NCBI GenBank assembly: GCA_963731285.1
Contig: CAVSUR010000011.1
Location: 568,072 to 632,071 of the forward strand
Length of the DNA stretch: 64,000 nucleotides
From: CAVSUR01 sp963731285
GTDB lineage: Bacteria; Actinomycetota; Actinomycetes; Streptosporangiales; Streptosporangiaceae
Direction: 5' to 3'
Under the pieces are notes generated by a model. That model did not search any database and was not told the DNA's origin. It saw nothing but the letters and a program-made list of their open reading frames with translations. Below are positions 28,153 to 37,382 of the stretch, in pieces. Made by a program: the position numbers and the translations under genes. Within the stretch, counting starts at the first letter, position 1. Every line of letters begins with the position of its first letter.

Positions 28153-28602
28153 TCATCCTTCCCCGGACGATCCGGGGCGTGCTGCCGCCCAGTCCTGATC
28201 TTTCATCGGCTCGACACTAAGCGTCTTGATCTTCATCGACCAGTAGACCTGCGCGGCGCTCCAGACCAGGATGCAGGCCAGGGCGGTCAGCCCGAACAGC
28301 CGGGTGTTGAACGCGCTGGTGCTGGCGTACCGGACCACGAAAAACAGCAGCACCAGGATCTTCACCACATAGGTGGTGATCGCGGCGATCATCATGGCCT
28401 GCGGGCTGCGCCGGGCGGCGCGCCCGACGACGATCACGCTGATCGCGTAGAAAACGGCCACGAGAGCCACGCCGAGCAGGGCGCCGGTCAGTCCCCTGGC
28501 CCCGCCGACGGTCGCGCTGACGGCAACCATGATCGCGGCGGCCACGGCCGTGACGGCCGCTGACCGGCGGACGATCTGGGCGTACTGCGCCAGCATCAGC
28601 AA
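28153..28602 (-). CDS. AtpI-like membrane protein of the atp operon
   Basis: 149 residues with four membrane helices (about 16-34, 40-60, 72-96 and 103-124) and a short charged tail. Length, topology and position as first gene of the operon match the AtpI-type protein of actinobacteria, a proposed chaperone for subunit-c ring assembly. The direct family match is weaker than for the structural subunits. Confidence 0.7.
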   Translation of the reverse strand: MLMLAQYAQIVRRSAAVTAVAAAIMVAVSATVGGARGLTGALLGVALVAVFYAISVIVVGRAARRSPQAMMIAAITTYVVKILVLLFFVVRYASTSAFNTRLFGLTALACILVWSAAQVYWSMKIKTLSVEPMKDQDWAAARPGSSGEG

Positions 28603-28640
28603 TGGCTCCAGAGCAAACTTGGCGGTTGCTGTTCGATCAG

Positions 28641-28671
28641 TTATTACCGCACGTAAACGCTCGCGTGTCCA
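28641..28671 (-). promoter_or_regulatory. Possible promoter of the atp operon
   Basis: On the minus strand TGGACA (28671-28666) and TAATAA (28646-28641) are 19 bases apart, about 40 bases before the first atp gene. The spacing is long, so support is modest. The 230-base gap between wecA and this gene is otherwise empty and is the natural place for the operon promoter. Confidence 0.3.
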
Positions 28672-28834
28672 GGTAACACCGAGCTTTCCTGGCCAGCGCG
28701 GCCAGGCCGCGCCGTGAGGTTAGCGAAACGTATCACGGCCTCGCCGGCCCCCTTCGATTGGGTGCTTGTGAAAGATATCACAAGCTCTCTGGCCGATCGG
28801 CGCGGGGTCCCCTCAGCGGTGAGGAACCGGCCCG

Positions 28835-30136
28835 CTACTCCCGTCGGCGGGCCGCCACGGGCTGGGCTGGCGCGGGCCGCGCGGCGGCCGGGCGGCTGAT
28901 CTCCGGCGGACCCGGTGCGGCCGGTGCGGCCGCACTCGGCCTGACCGGGGCGGTCCCAGCGGGAATGCCGCCGCTGGTCAGCAGCGCGGCGGGCCGGTCC
29001 CGCCGCCACCAGCGCAGCCGGGGCATGGAAAGCAGCAGCAGCACGATGATCGCCGCCACCGTGGTCAGGGCGAGCACGAACAGCCGGGTCCGCACAATTG
29101 ACTGCAAGACCACCGCGCCGCAGAACAGCGAAGCCCACAGGTACATGATCAGCACGCTGGAGCGGTGCGAGTGACCGATGTCGAGCAGCCGGTGGTGCAG
29201 GTGCTTGCGGTCGGGCGCGAACGGTGACTGCCCGGCCCGGGTCCGGCGCACCACCGCGAACAGCATGTCCGCGTACGGGATGACCAGGAACGCGGCCGGC
29301 AGCAGCAGCGGCAGCACTTCGGGGAACCGGTTTACCGTGCCGCCGCTTGAGTAGGCGCCGTGGTTGGTGAGCACGGACGGGTCGATCGAGCTGATGCTGG
29401 AGCACACGGCGTAGGCGAGCAGCAGGCCGAGCAGCATCGCGCCGGTGTCGCCCATGAAGATCCGGGCCGGGTAGAAGTTATGCGGCAGGAAGCCCAGGCA
29501 GATGCCGACCAGCAGCGCCGACACCAGCGTGGGCGCAGCCGAGGTGGCCAGGTGCAGGTTCGTGATCAGCGTGTAGTAGTAGACAAAGAACGCCGCGGCC
29601 GCGATGGCCACGATGCCCGCGGCCAGGCCGTCCAGGCCGTCGATGAAGTTGACGGCGTTAATGGTCGCCACCACGACCAGGATCGTCAGCGCGATCTGCT
29701 GGTTCGAGCTCAGGTACAGCGCCACGCCGCCCGGCCACGGCAGCCACGCGATCTCCGCGCCGCTGTAGACGACCAGTACCCCGGCCGCCACCTGGCCGGC
29801 CAGCTTGGCCAGCGGGCTCATGCCCCAGCGGTCGTCGATGAAGCCCACCACGATGATCAGGCCGCCCGCCATCAGCAGGCCGCCCGCCGTATGGCTGCCG
29901 GTGAAGGCGCTGCGCAGCAGCGTCAGCCGGGTGGCCGCGAGCAGGCCGGCCGCCAGGCCGGCGTACATGGCCACTCCCCCGAGCAGCGGGATCGGCACCA
30001 CGTGCACGTCCCGGTCGCGCGCTTCATGCAGCGCGCCGGTCTTGATGGCCACGCCCCGCACCAGCGGCGTCAGCAGGTAGGTGACGGCTGCGCTGATCAG
30101 CAGCGTCAGCCCGTACACCGGCATGGCGGCTGACAT
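28835..30136 (-). CDS. wecA: WecA/MraY-family undecaprenyl-phosphate glycosyl-1-phosphate transferase
   Basis: 433 residues with about eleven membrane helices. Catalytic signatures are present: VVGFIDDRWGMSPLAK (the Asp pair near residue 100), INAVNFIDGLDGLAAG (near 165), FMGDTGAMLLG (near 235) and the RKHLHHRLLDIGHSH loop of the WecA branch. The family moves a sugar-1-phosphate from UDP-sugar to decaprenyl or undecaprenyl phosphate, starting polysaccharide (in actinobacteria arabinogalactan-type or teichoic linkage) synthesis. The last about 50 residues are a Pro/Ala-rich cytoplasmic tail. It lies directly upstream of the atp operon, as in many actinobacteria. Confidence 0.9.
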   Translation of the reverse strand: MSAAMPVYGLTLLISAAVTYLLTPLVRGVAIKTGALHEARDRDVHVVPIPLLGGVAMYAGLAAGLLAATRLTLLRSAFTGSHTAGGLLMAGGLIIVVGFIDDRWGMSPLAKLAGQVAAGVLVVYSGAEIAWLPWPGGVALYLSSNQQIALTILVVVATINAVNFIDGLDGLAAGIVAIAAAAFFVYYYTLITNLHLATSAAPTLVSALLVGICLGFLPHNFYPARIFMGDTGAMLLGLLLAYAVCSSISSIDPSVLTNHGAYSSGGTVNRFPEVLPLLLPAAFLVIPYADMLFAVVRRTRAGQSPFAPDRKHLHHRLLDIGHSHRSSVLIMYLWASLFCGAVVLQSIVRTRLFVLALTTVAAIIVLLLLSMPRLRWWRRDRPAALLTSGGIPAGTAPVRPSAAAPAAPGPPEISRPAAARPAPAQPVAARRRE

Positions 30137-30235
30137 CGCTGTTCACCGGCTCGCAGCAGCGTGTTCAGGCATCACGCCAACTCTAGAGCAAACACCGCAG
30201 CGCGCACGCCACTGCCGTCACAGCGCGGCCCGGCG

Positions 30236-30880
30236 TCAGTCGTTCATGGCGACCGCGGCCACCTCGCGCAGGCGGCCGATGGGCACCGCGCCGGTGCGCA
30301 GCAGCCGCGGCATGCCCGCCGTCAGGTCCACGATCGTCGAGGGGGCCGCGGCGGCGCGCTCCCCGTCGTCCAGGTACACCGCCACCGAGTCGCCGAGCTG
30401 GTCGCGGGCCTGCGCCGCGGTGACCGCGGGCGGCCGGCCGGTCAGGTTAGCGCTGCTGACGGCCATCGGCCCGGTCTCCGCCAGCAGGTCAAGGGCGACC
30501 TGGTTGCTCGGCATCCGCACGGCCACCGTGCCCTTGGTCTCACCCAGGTCCCAGACCAGGCTCGCGCTGGCCCGGCACACGATAGTCAGCCCGCCGGGCC
30601 AGAACTCGTCGATCAGCACCTGCCCGTACGGGCCGAGGTCCTCGACCAGCGCCGCCGCGGTCCGCACCGAGCCGACCAGCACCGGCGGGGGCGCCTCACG
30701 GCCGCGCCCCTTGGCGGCCAGCAGGCTCGCCACCGCCTCCGGCCGGAACGCGTCGGCGCCGATCCCGTAGACGGTGTCGGTGGGCAGCACGACGAGCTCG
30801 CCGCGCAGCACCGCCGCGGCGGCCTCGGCGATTCCCGCGCCGCGCTCAGTCTCGTCCGCGCAGTCAAACGATGCGCTCAT
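30236..30880 (-). CDS. tsaC: L-threonylcarbamoyladenylate synthase
   Basis: 214 residues of the YrdC/Sua5 fold. The nucleotide/threonine pocket is marked by LVVLPTDTVYGIGADAF (residues 30-46) with the Lys/Arg pair in AAKGRGREAPP, then FWPGGLTIVC and VAVRMPSN. The enzyme makes threonylcarbamoyl-AMP from Thr, bicarbonate and ATP for t6A37 of ANN-decoding tRNAs. It follows prmC by only 14 bases, so it is probably in the same operon. Confidence 0.92.
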   Translation of the reverse strand: MSASFDCADETERGAGIAEAAAAVLRGELVVLPTDTVYGIGADAFRPEAVASLLAAKGRGREAPPPVLVGSVRTAAALVEDLGPYGQVLIDEFWPGGLTIVCRASASLVWDLGETKGTVAVRMPSNQVALDLLAETGPMAVSSANLTGRPPAVTAAQARDQLGDSVAVYLDDGERAAAAPSTIVDLTAGMPRLLRTGAVPIGRLREVAAVAMND

Positions 30881-30894
30881 GAGCGGTCATCCTG

Positions 30895-31761
30895 TCATGC
30901 TCCTGGCCACGTCGCGGTGACGAACCTGTCCCGGCCGGCCAGGTCCGGGTGGTTGCGGGTATCCCGCCAGCCGTTCTCCTCGGCAAAGACCCAGTACACC
31001 GCGGGCCCCTGCGGCGCCCCGTGCTCGACGGCGAGCTGGCCGCCGGGCCGAAGCAGCCGCCGCGCGGCCGACTCGATGACCCGGATTGCGTCCAGCCCGT
31101 CCGGGCCGCCCCACAGCGCGGCCGCCGGGTCGTACTCGCCCACTTCGGGCGGCACCCCGGCCCCGACCGGGATGTAGGGCGGGTTGCTGATCACCAGGTC
31201 AGCCCCGCCGCTCAGATCGGGCAGTGCGGCGGCGAAGTCCGCCGCGTGCAGGTGCACCCGGCCGGCGGTGTGCGGCGCGGCGGCGGCGCACCGGGTGATG
31301 TTGCGCGCCGTCCACTGCCGGGCCAGCGGGTCGGCCTCCACTGCGTGCACCTGCGCGCGGGGCACCTCCTGGGCGATGGCCAGCGCGATCGCCCCGGAGC
31401 CGGCGCCGAGGTCGGCGGCCACTGGCTCGGCGATGTTCATCGCGGTCAGGGCGTCGATGGCCCAGCCGGTCATCACCTCAGTCTCCGGCCGGGGCACGAA
31501 TACGCCCGGCCCGACCTCCAGCTCCAGGTAGCGGAAGTAGGCCAGGCCGGTGATGTGCTGCAGCGGCTCGCGGGAGGCGCGCCGGGCGATGTCGTCCCAG
31601 AACCGCGGGTCGAAGTCCGTGTCGGCGACCCGGTGCAGCTCGCCGCGGGAGACGCCGTGCAGGTGCGCGGCGATGAGCTCGGCGTCGGTGCGGGGCGACT
31701 CGATGCCCGCCTCAGCGAGGCGCGCCGTAGCGACCGCGATCTCGTCCAGCAGCATGCTCAT
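30895..31761 (-). CDS. prmC: Peptide chain release factor N5-glutamine methyltransferase
   Basis: 288 residues. The N-terminal helical substrate-recognition domain (AELIAAHLHGVSRGELH) is followed by the SAM-binding AADLGAGSGAIALAIAQE (near residue 120) and the signature NPPY in LVISNPPYIPV. The enzyme methylates the GGQ Gln of release factors. The ATG at 31761 overlaps the prfA stop (ATGA), coupling the modifier to its substrate. Confidence 0.94.
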   Translation of the reverse strand: MSMLLDEIAVATARLAEAGIESPRTDAELIAAHLHGVSRGELHRVADTDFDPRFWDDIARRASREPLQHITGLAYFRYLELEVGPGVFVPRPETEVMTGWAIDALTAMNIAEPVAADLGAGSGAIALAIAQEVPRAQVHAVEADPLARQWTARNITRCAAAAPHTAGRVHLHAADFAAALPDLSGGADLVISNPPYIPVGAGVPPEVGEYDPAAALWGGPDGLDAIRVIESAARRLLRPGGQLAVEHGAPQGPAVYWVFAEENGWRDTRNHPDLAGRDRFVTATWPGA

Positions 31762-32831
31762 CCGGTTGCGGCGCCGGCCAGCCTGCTCGCCCGGTCTGCC
31801 GTTGCCAGCGCGTCGATCACCGCATCCAGGTCGCCGTCGATGACCTGGTCCAGGTTGTAGGCCTTGTAGCCGACCCGGTGGTCGGAGATCCGGTTCTCGG
31901 GGAAGTTGTAGGTGCGCACCCGCTGGGACCGGTCCACGGTCGCGACCTGGCTGCGCCGCTCGGCCGCCGCCGCGGCCTCGGCTTCCTCCTGGGCCATGGC
32001 GAGCAACCGGGCGCGCAGGATGCGCATGGCCTGCTCCTTGTTCTGCAGCTGGCTCTTCTCGTTCTGGCACGAGACCACGATCTGAGTGGGGACGTGGGTG
32101 ATCCGCACCGCCGAGTCGGTGGTGTTGACGCTCTGGCCGCCGGGCCCGGACGAGCGGAACACGTCCACCCGCAGGTCGGCGGGATCGATGTGCACCTCGA
32201 CCGGATCGGCCTCGGGCATGACCAGGACGCCGGCCGCGGAGGTATGGATCCGGCCCTGGGACTCGGTGACCGGCACCCGCTGCACCCGGTGCACGCCGCC
32301 CTCGTACTTCAGCCGGGCCCAGGCGCCGTCGCCGCCGCTGCGCCGCGACGCCTTGACTGCCACCGTGGCGTCCTTATAGCCGCCCAGGCCGGTCATGGTG
32401 GAGTCGAGCACCTCGGTCTTCCAGCCGTGCCGCTCGGCGAAGCGCAGGTACATTCGCAGCAGATCGCCGGCGAACAGGGCCGACTCCTCACCGCCCTCCC
32501 CCGCCTTCACCTCGAGAATGACGTCGCGGGAGTCGCTGGCGTCCCTGGGCAGCAGCAGCTCGCGTAGCTGTTCTTCCAGCTCCGCCCGGCGCGCGGCCAG
32601 CTGCTGGGCCTCAGCCGCGAACGCGGCATCCTCGGCACCCAGCTCGCGGGCGGCCGCCTCGTCGGCCGATACCTGCTGCCAGTCACGGTAGGCGTGCGCG
32701 ACAGGGCTGAGCTCGCTGTAGCGGCGGCCGATCTCGGCCGCCCGCTCGGGGTCGGAATGCACGGCCGGGCCGGCGAGATCGAGCTCCAGCCTGGCATGCT
32801 CGGCGGCCAGGCCGGCCAGCCGGTCAAACAT
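31758..32831 (-). CDS. prfA: Peptide chain release factor 1
   Basis: 357 residues. The peptidyl-hydrolysis motif is in RSSGPGGQSVNTTDSAVRI near residue 230; the codon-recognition domain before it and the C-terminal EKSQLQNKEQAMRILRARL helix are complete. RF1 reads UAA and UAG. The tandem with prmC is standard. Confidence 0.96.
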   Translation of the reverse strand: MFDRLAGLAAEHARLELDLAGPAVHSDPERAAEIGRRYSELSPVAHAYRDWQQVSADEAAARELGAEDAAFAAEAQQLAARRAELEEQLRELLLPRDASDSRDVILEVKAGEGGEESALFAGDLLRMYLRFAERHGWKTEVLDSTMTGLGGYKDATVAVKASRRSGGDGAWARLKYEGGVHRVQRVPVTESQGRIHTSAAGVLVMPEADPVEVHIDPADLRVDVFRSSGPGGQSVNTTDSAVRITHVPTQIVVSCQNEKSQLQNKEQAMRILRARLLAMAQEEAEAAAAAERRSQVATVDRSQRVRTYNFPENRISDHRVGYKAYNLDQVIDGDLDAVIDALATADRASRLAGAATG

Positions 32832-32858
32832 TGCCTGTCTCCCCAGCCTGAAATGAAC

Positions 32859-32932
32859 GCGGCCCGGTCGCCGGGCCGCGGCGTGAGCCGTTCAGCGTGC
32901 CTTCCCTAGCGGGGGTAGCAAGCTGAACGGCT
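32859..32932 (-). terminator. Hairpin pair between rpmE and prfA
   Basis: GCGGCCCG (32859-32866) pairs with CGGGCCGC (32872-32879), and AGCCGTTCAG (32886-32895) pairs with CTGAACGGCT (32923-32932). Both fall between the rpmE stop and the prfA start. They lack a U-run, as is usual for actinobacterial terminators, and could end or attenuate the rpmE transcript. Confidence 0.45.
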
Positions 32933-32956
32933 GATCGATGTCCACGGCCGGGCAGG

Positions 32957-33178
32957 CTACTTGCTGTCGGCGGTCTTCTTGCCGAAGCGGCGCTCGAACC
33001 GGGCGACCCGGCCGCCGGTGTCCATGATCTTCTGCTTGCCCGTGTAGAACGGGTGGCAGCTTGAGCAGATGTCGGCGTGGATCACGCCGTTCTTGGCGGT
33101 GGACCGGGTGGTGAAGGTGTTCCCGCAGGTGCAGGTCACCGTGGTCTCCACGTAATCCGGGTGGATTCCAGGCTTCAT
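32957..33178 (-). CDS. rpmE: 50S ribosomal protein L31 (zinc-binding type)
   Basis: 73 residues. The four zinc-ligand positions are visible as CTCG (residues 16-19) and CSSC (37-40), so this is the C-plus paralogue replaced under zinc starvation in many bacteria. MKPGIHPDYVE and HPFYTGKQK are the family ends. The ATG at 33178 follows a clear gap after rho. Confidence 0.96.
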   Translation of the reverse strand: MKPGIHPDYVETTVTCTCGNTFTTRSTAKNGVIHADICSSCHPFYTGKQKIMDTGGRVARFERRFGKKTADSK

Positions 33179-33358
33179 TGATGACTCCGTTTCCTGACGG
33201 TCGCCGGGTCGCCGGGCCGCGTGCCTGTCGCGGCGGGCGTGAACCGGTACCGCACTGTGGTGTGGGCACCTTGTAGTGTGCCAGGTCCTGCAACGCGCGG
33301 CAGCGCCTGGTAATTCCGGGCGCCGCCGCACGGCCTTCTGCTTGCCGGGCCGCTTGCC

Positions 33359-35599
33359 TTACTGGGCCACCGTGGTCTTCTGCACGTGCAGCAGGAACTC
33401 GGCGTTGCTCTTGGTTTCCTTCATCCGCTCCATCAGCACCTCGAGGGCCTGCTGCGGCTCCAGCGCGTGCAGCACCCGGCGCAGCTGCCAGACGATCCGC
33501 AGCTCCTCGGGCGCCAGCAGCAGCTCCTCCTTGCGGGTGCCGGAGGCGTCCACGTCGATCGCCGGGAAGATCCGCTTGTCGGCCAGCTCCCGGCGCAGCC
33601 GCAGCTCCATGTTGCCGGTGCCCTTGAACTCCTCGAAGATGACCTCTTCCATCCGCGACCCGGTCTCGATCAGCGCCGTCGCCAGGATGGTCAGCGACCC
33701 GCCGTGCTCGATGTTGCGGGCGGCGCCGAAGAACCGCTTCGGCGGGTACAGCGCGGCCGAGTCGACACCGCCGGACAGGATCCGGCCGCTGGCCGGGGCG
33801 GCCAGGTTGTAGGCGCGGCCCAGCCGGGTGATCGAGTCGAGCAGCACGACCACGTCGTGGCCCATCTCGACCAGCCGCTTGGCCCGCTCGATGGCCAGCT
33901 CGGCCACCGTGGTGTGGTCGTCGGCGGGCCGGTCGAAGGTCGAGTGGATGACCTCGCCCTTCACCGTGCGCTGCATGTCGGTGACTTCCTCGGGCCGTTC
34001 GTCGACCAGCACGACCATGAGGTGGCACTCGGGGTTGTTCTTGGTGATCGCGTTGGCGATGGCCTGCAGGATCATCGTCTTGCCGGCCTTGGACGGCGAC
34101 ACGATCAGGCCGCGCTGGCCCTTGCCGATCGGGGCGACCAGGTCGATGATCCTGGTCGTCATGATCGACGGGTCAGTCTCCAGCCGCAGCCGCTCCTGCG
34201 GGTACAGCGGGACCAGCTTGGCGAATTCCGGCCGGTTCCTGGCCTGCTCGGGCTCCAGTCCGTTGATCTTGTCCAGCCGGACCAGCGCGTTGAACTTCTC
34301 CCGCCGCTCGCCCTCGCGCGGCTGCCGGATCGCGCCCTCGATCACGTCGCCCTTGCGCAGGCCGTACCGGCGCACCTGGGACAGCGAGACGTACACGTCG
34401 TTGGAGCCCGGCAGGTAGCCGGTGGTGCGGACGAACCCGTAGTTGTCCAGCACGTCCAGGATGCCGGCGATCGGGATCAGCACGTCATCCTCGGAGATCA
34501 CCGGCTCGGCGTCGCCGCCGCCGCCGCGCTCGCGCCGCCGGTTGCCCGAGTTCCGGTTGCGGAACCGGTCCCGGCTGCGGCGGCTGCCCGCGTTGTCCCG
34601 GTCGTCGTCGCGCCCGCCCTGGTCACGGGCGCCCTGCTGGTCGCGGCCGCCCTGCTGGTCGCGGCCGCCGTCGCCGCGGGACTCCCGCTGGTCGTTCTGA
34701 CCGCGCTGGTCCCGGCCGCCCTGGCTGTTGTCGCGCTGGCCGTTATCGCGAGGGCCGCCGTCACGCTGGCCGTTGTCGCGAGACTCGCGGTGCGCCTCGG
34801 CGCCGTCGCTCGCGGCCCTGGGCTGCTCGTCCCGGCTGGCGTCGCTCCCGCGGCCGCCGCCCGCGCCGTCCCGGCGGCCGTTCCGCCGCCGCCGGTCCCC
34901 GCGCTGGCCGTCCCCGGCCTGCTGGACATCGTCCCGCTGGGCGGGTGCGGTCCCGGCCGGGGCGGCAGCGCCGATCGCAGCCCCGTCCTGGCGCGGCGGC
35001 TCACCTATGCCGCCCGCCTGGCCTATGCCGCCCGCCTGGCTGCTGCCCACGCCCGATCCGGTCGATGTCTGTGTATCCATGGCGTCCTGCTCACGCTGGC
35101 GAGGTGGGCCGGCTCCCGCAGGCGCGCCCCGCTGGGCTGAGTTGTCGGTTTCCTGGACCGGGATGGCTGCGGCCGCCTGGTCCGCCGCGCCGGGGCGGCC
35201 TGCGCCGTCGGCCGCTGCGCCAGTGACCGCGGTGCCGCTGCCTGCGGCAGTGTTGCTGCCAGCGGCGCCGGAGCCGGCCCGGCGCTCGTCAATCGCCGCG
35301 ATCAGCTGGCCCTTGCGCATCCGGCCCGTGCCGGTGATGCCCATCGACTGCGCGAGCCGCTGAAGCTCCGGCAGCAGCATCGCCGACAGCCCGCCGCCGG
35401 ATCGGCGGCCGGCCCCGGTCGCGCCCGCCCCAGCCGCGCCGTCACCAGCGTCAGGCCAGGAGCGTACCGCGTCCGCACCCGGCGCGGAAGTCCCGGCCGC
35501 ACCCGCCGCGCCGGTGCCCGCAGCACCGGAACCGGACGCAGCGGAACGCTCTTCTGGCACGTCAGGCGTGGCCGAGAACAGGTCGATGGTTTCGCTCAC
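33359..35599 (-). CDS. rho: Transcription termination factor Rho with long N-terminal insert
   Basis: 746 residues against 419 in E. coli. After an Ala/Gly-rich start comes the Rho N-terminal SAP-like helix (LLPELQRLAQSMGI) at about residue 75. A roughly 240-residue Arg/Asp/Gly/Gln/Asn-rich insert of repeated DQQGGRDQ- and RDNGQRD-like units follows. The RNA-binding domain (GILDVLDNYGFVRTTGY) and the ATPase core follow, with P-loop SPSKAGKTMIL near residue 500 and the VVLLDSITRLGRAYN Walker B stretch. Long disordered inserts are known in actinobacterial Rho proteins and favour RNA binding and condensates. The GTG at 35599 has GGAAGGA upstream. Nothing of thrB or thrC, the usual upstream neighbours, is present. 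Confidence 0.95.
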   Translation of the reverse strand: MSETIDLFSATPDVPEERSAASGSGAAGTGAAGAAGTSAPGADAVRSWPDAGDGAAGAGATGAGRRSGGGLSAMLLPELQRLAQSMGITGTGRMRKGQLIAAIDERRAGSGAAGSNTAAGSGTAVTGAAADGAGRPGAADQAAAAIPVQETDNSAQRGAPAGAGPPRQREQDAMDTQTSTGSGVGSSQAGGIGQAGGIGEPPRQDGAAIGAAAPAGTAPAQRDDVQQAGDGQRGDRRRRNGRRDGAGGGRGSDASRDEQPRAASDGAEAHRESRDNGQRDGGPRDNGQRDNSQGGRDQRGQNDQRESRGDGGRDQQGGRDQQGARDQGGRDDDRDNAGSRRSRDRFRNRNSGNRRRERGGGGDAEPVISEDDVLIPIAGILDVLDNYGFVRTTGYLPGSNDVYVSLSQVRRYGLRKGDVIEGAIRQPREGERREKFNALVRLDKINGLEPEQARNRPEFAKLVPLYPQERLRLETDPSIMTTRIIDLVAPIGKGQRGLIVSPSKAGKTMILQAIANAITKNNPECHLMVVLVDERPEEVTDMQRTVKGEVIHSTFDRPADDHTTVAELAIERAKRLVEMGHDVVVLLDSITRLGRAYNLAAPASGRILSGGVDSAALYPPKRFFGAARNIEHGGSLTILATALIETGSRMEEVIFEEFKGTGNMELRLRRELADKRIFPAIDVDASGTRKEELLLAPEELRIVWQLRRVLHALEPQQALEVLMERMKETKSNAEFLLHVQKTTVAQ

Positions 35600-36280
35600 A
35601 GGGGGTCCTTCCCAGGGTGCGAGCCTGCGCCGCCGAAGCAGCGCGCTGAAGCTCGCCGTCGCGTGTTAACCGCTTGTGCTGCCACGCAGAACTGCGTGGC
35701 CAGTTGTCCTACCTTCTGCCATCTCCGCGCTTTCCCGCATATGGCCGACATCCGCGGGCGAGAGCCATCGCCTGTCCTGCGCGCCAGGTGCGGTACCAGG
35801 CAGACAAAGACTTCCCGCGGTGGGTAGATACCGTCGAAGGCCGCAGTCCGAGGGAGGCAGAAAAGCGTGCCAGCCGGAAAGCGGATGAGCACCCCGTCCC
35901 CCAGCGGGGGCATCTGGTGCAGCACCTAGCCTAACACCCTCAGGGCCCACGGCATTCCTTCAGCCAGCGTGTTACCGCGGAAAGAAGCCGACAGCACTGG
36001 CGCGGGCCCGCCAGCGTGGCTGCCAGGCAGGCGCGTCTCACGATCCGCGCGGGCGGGTTAGGCACCGGCAGGTACATGGCCGGTGACGGCCAGCGCAGGC
36101 AAGTGGGGGCGCGCCTGAACTGTCGGCATCCAGGGACTTCGTCGGACAACTACCCGCTCTGGCGGCAATTGAACCACAGTGATCAAGTGCGGCCTGATCG
36201 CGGAATTGCACCGATGCCCGCGAAGGTACTGCACCGGGACGGTTCTCACAAGTTCGGCCCCGGCCGTCCGCCGCGGGCCT
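35600..36280. other. Non-coding stretch upstream of rho
   Basis: I see no convincing gene here. A perfect 8-bp hairpin with tetraloop (GCCACGCA-GAAC-TGCGTGGC, 35681-35700) lies in what would be the rho leader. A TAGGCT box near 35930 on the minus strand resembles an actinobacterial -10. The stretch plausibly holds the rho promoter and a long leader, where Rho autoregulation often acts. Confidence 0.5.
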
Positions 36281-37354
36281 TCACAGCCTCTGCGGCGCCG
36301 TCACCCCGATGAGGCGCAGGCCCGCCGCGAGCACCGTGCGGACGGCATCGGCCAGCCACAGCCGGGCGCTGATCATTTCGGCAGTGCGGGCCGCGGGCTG
36401 GCCGCCGAACGGGAGCGCCGGGCATCCTTCCCGGCAGTCAGCCCACCCGGCCGCCAGCTGCTCCAGATAGGCCGCGAGCTCGTGCGGGCGGCCCCTGCGG
36501 CCGGCTCCGGCGACTCGTTCCGGCAGCCAGGACAGCACGTCAAGGAGCTCACGCTCGCGCGGGTCGGCCAGCAGCCCGGGCCGGAGCTGCCCGGGGGCGG
36601 CGCGCCGCACTCCGAGATCCGCGGCCCGGCGCAGCGCGGCCGCCGCCTCCGCGTGCCCCAGGCAGACGGCGAACAGCGGATTGGAAAGATCACGCCGGGC
36701 GCGGACCGCCCGCTCCAGCGCGGTCCGGCGGCCAGCCGCGGTCCTGGTCAGCGCGTAGCGGACCGCGTCAGCTCCGGCGTACTCGATCGCAGCCGCCACC
36801 CCGGCCGGGCCGGCCGGCCGGGAAGGCGGGGCGTCGGCAGCCTTTTTGCGTAATGGCGTGAGCACTGCCCCTGCGGCGGCGGCCAGCCGTGCGATGGCCT
36901 CCTCGCCCTGCCAGCGCCAGGCCTGCGGCCAGCTCACCGCCACGGCCAGGTCATGCCGCGGCGGGGCGGCCAGACGCGTGTCCGCGAGCGCGCCGCTGCG
37001 GGCGCAGCCGGGCCCGGCCAGGACGATCCGGGGCGCGAGCCCGGCCAGCGCCGCCTCGGTGACCGTCACGGTCAGGTAGCCGCTGCCGGTCACCTCAGCC
37101 GTCGCGATCCCCGCCACGGCGCCCAGCCTGGCCGCGAGCAGCGCAGCGGCGGCGGCGGGCGTGCCGTCGGCGAGCCGGGCCAGCGCGAACGGCAGGAAGG
37201 TCGAATAGGTGCCCGGCCCGCCGCCGGCCGCCGCCGGCGCGGATCGCCAGGTCCCGGCCGCGGTCATCCCGGCGGCTGCCACCGGCAGCGTGCCGTTCGC
37301 CGCGGCCTCCCGCAGCACGACGGCCAGCAGCGCGGAAATGTCGCCGGGAATCAC
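36281..37354 (-). CDS. ArgS-derived protein with DALR anticodon-binding domain, no catalytic core
   Basis: 357 residues. The N-terminal about 110 residues resemble the tRNA-binding Add-1 domain of arginyl-tRNA synthetase, and the last about 120 form a DALR-type helical bundle (LFAVCLGHAEAAAALRRA, LAAYLEQLAAGWADCREG, ARLWLADAVRTVLAAGLRLI). The HIGH and KMSKS class-I motifs are not present, so it cannot aminoacylate. Such stand-alone relatives are conserved in actinobacteria next to the tRNA-Arg and threonine genes; their function is unknown. The GTG at 37354 has no ribosome site but lies about 10 bases after a TAGCCT box, so a leaderless mRNA is plausible. Confidence 0.75.
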   Translation of the reverse strand: MIPGDISALLAVVLREAAANGTLPVAAAGMTAAGTWRSAPAAAGGGPGTYSTFLPFALARLADGTPAAAAALLAARLGAVAGIATAEVTGSGYLTVTVTEAALAGLAPRIVLAGPGCARSGALADTRLAAPPRHDLAVAVSWPQAWRWQGEEAIARLAAAAGAVLTPLRKKAADAPPSRPAGPAGVAAAIEYAGADAVRYALTRTAAGRRTALERAVRARRDLSNPLFAVCLGHAEAAAALRRAADLGVRRAAPGQLRPGLLADPRERELLDVLSWLPERVAGAGRRGRPHELAAYLEQLAAGWADCREGCPALPFGGQPAARTAEMISARLWLADAVRTVLAAGLRLIGVTAPQRL

Positions 37355-37382
37355 CCGGCCTAGGCTAGGCGGGCGGCCGGGA

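Noticed and set aside
35596..35925. A 109-codon frame immediately upstream of rho
   Set aside because: No family, no ribosome site, and it overlaps the rho start; probably leader sequence.
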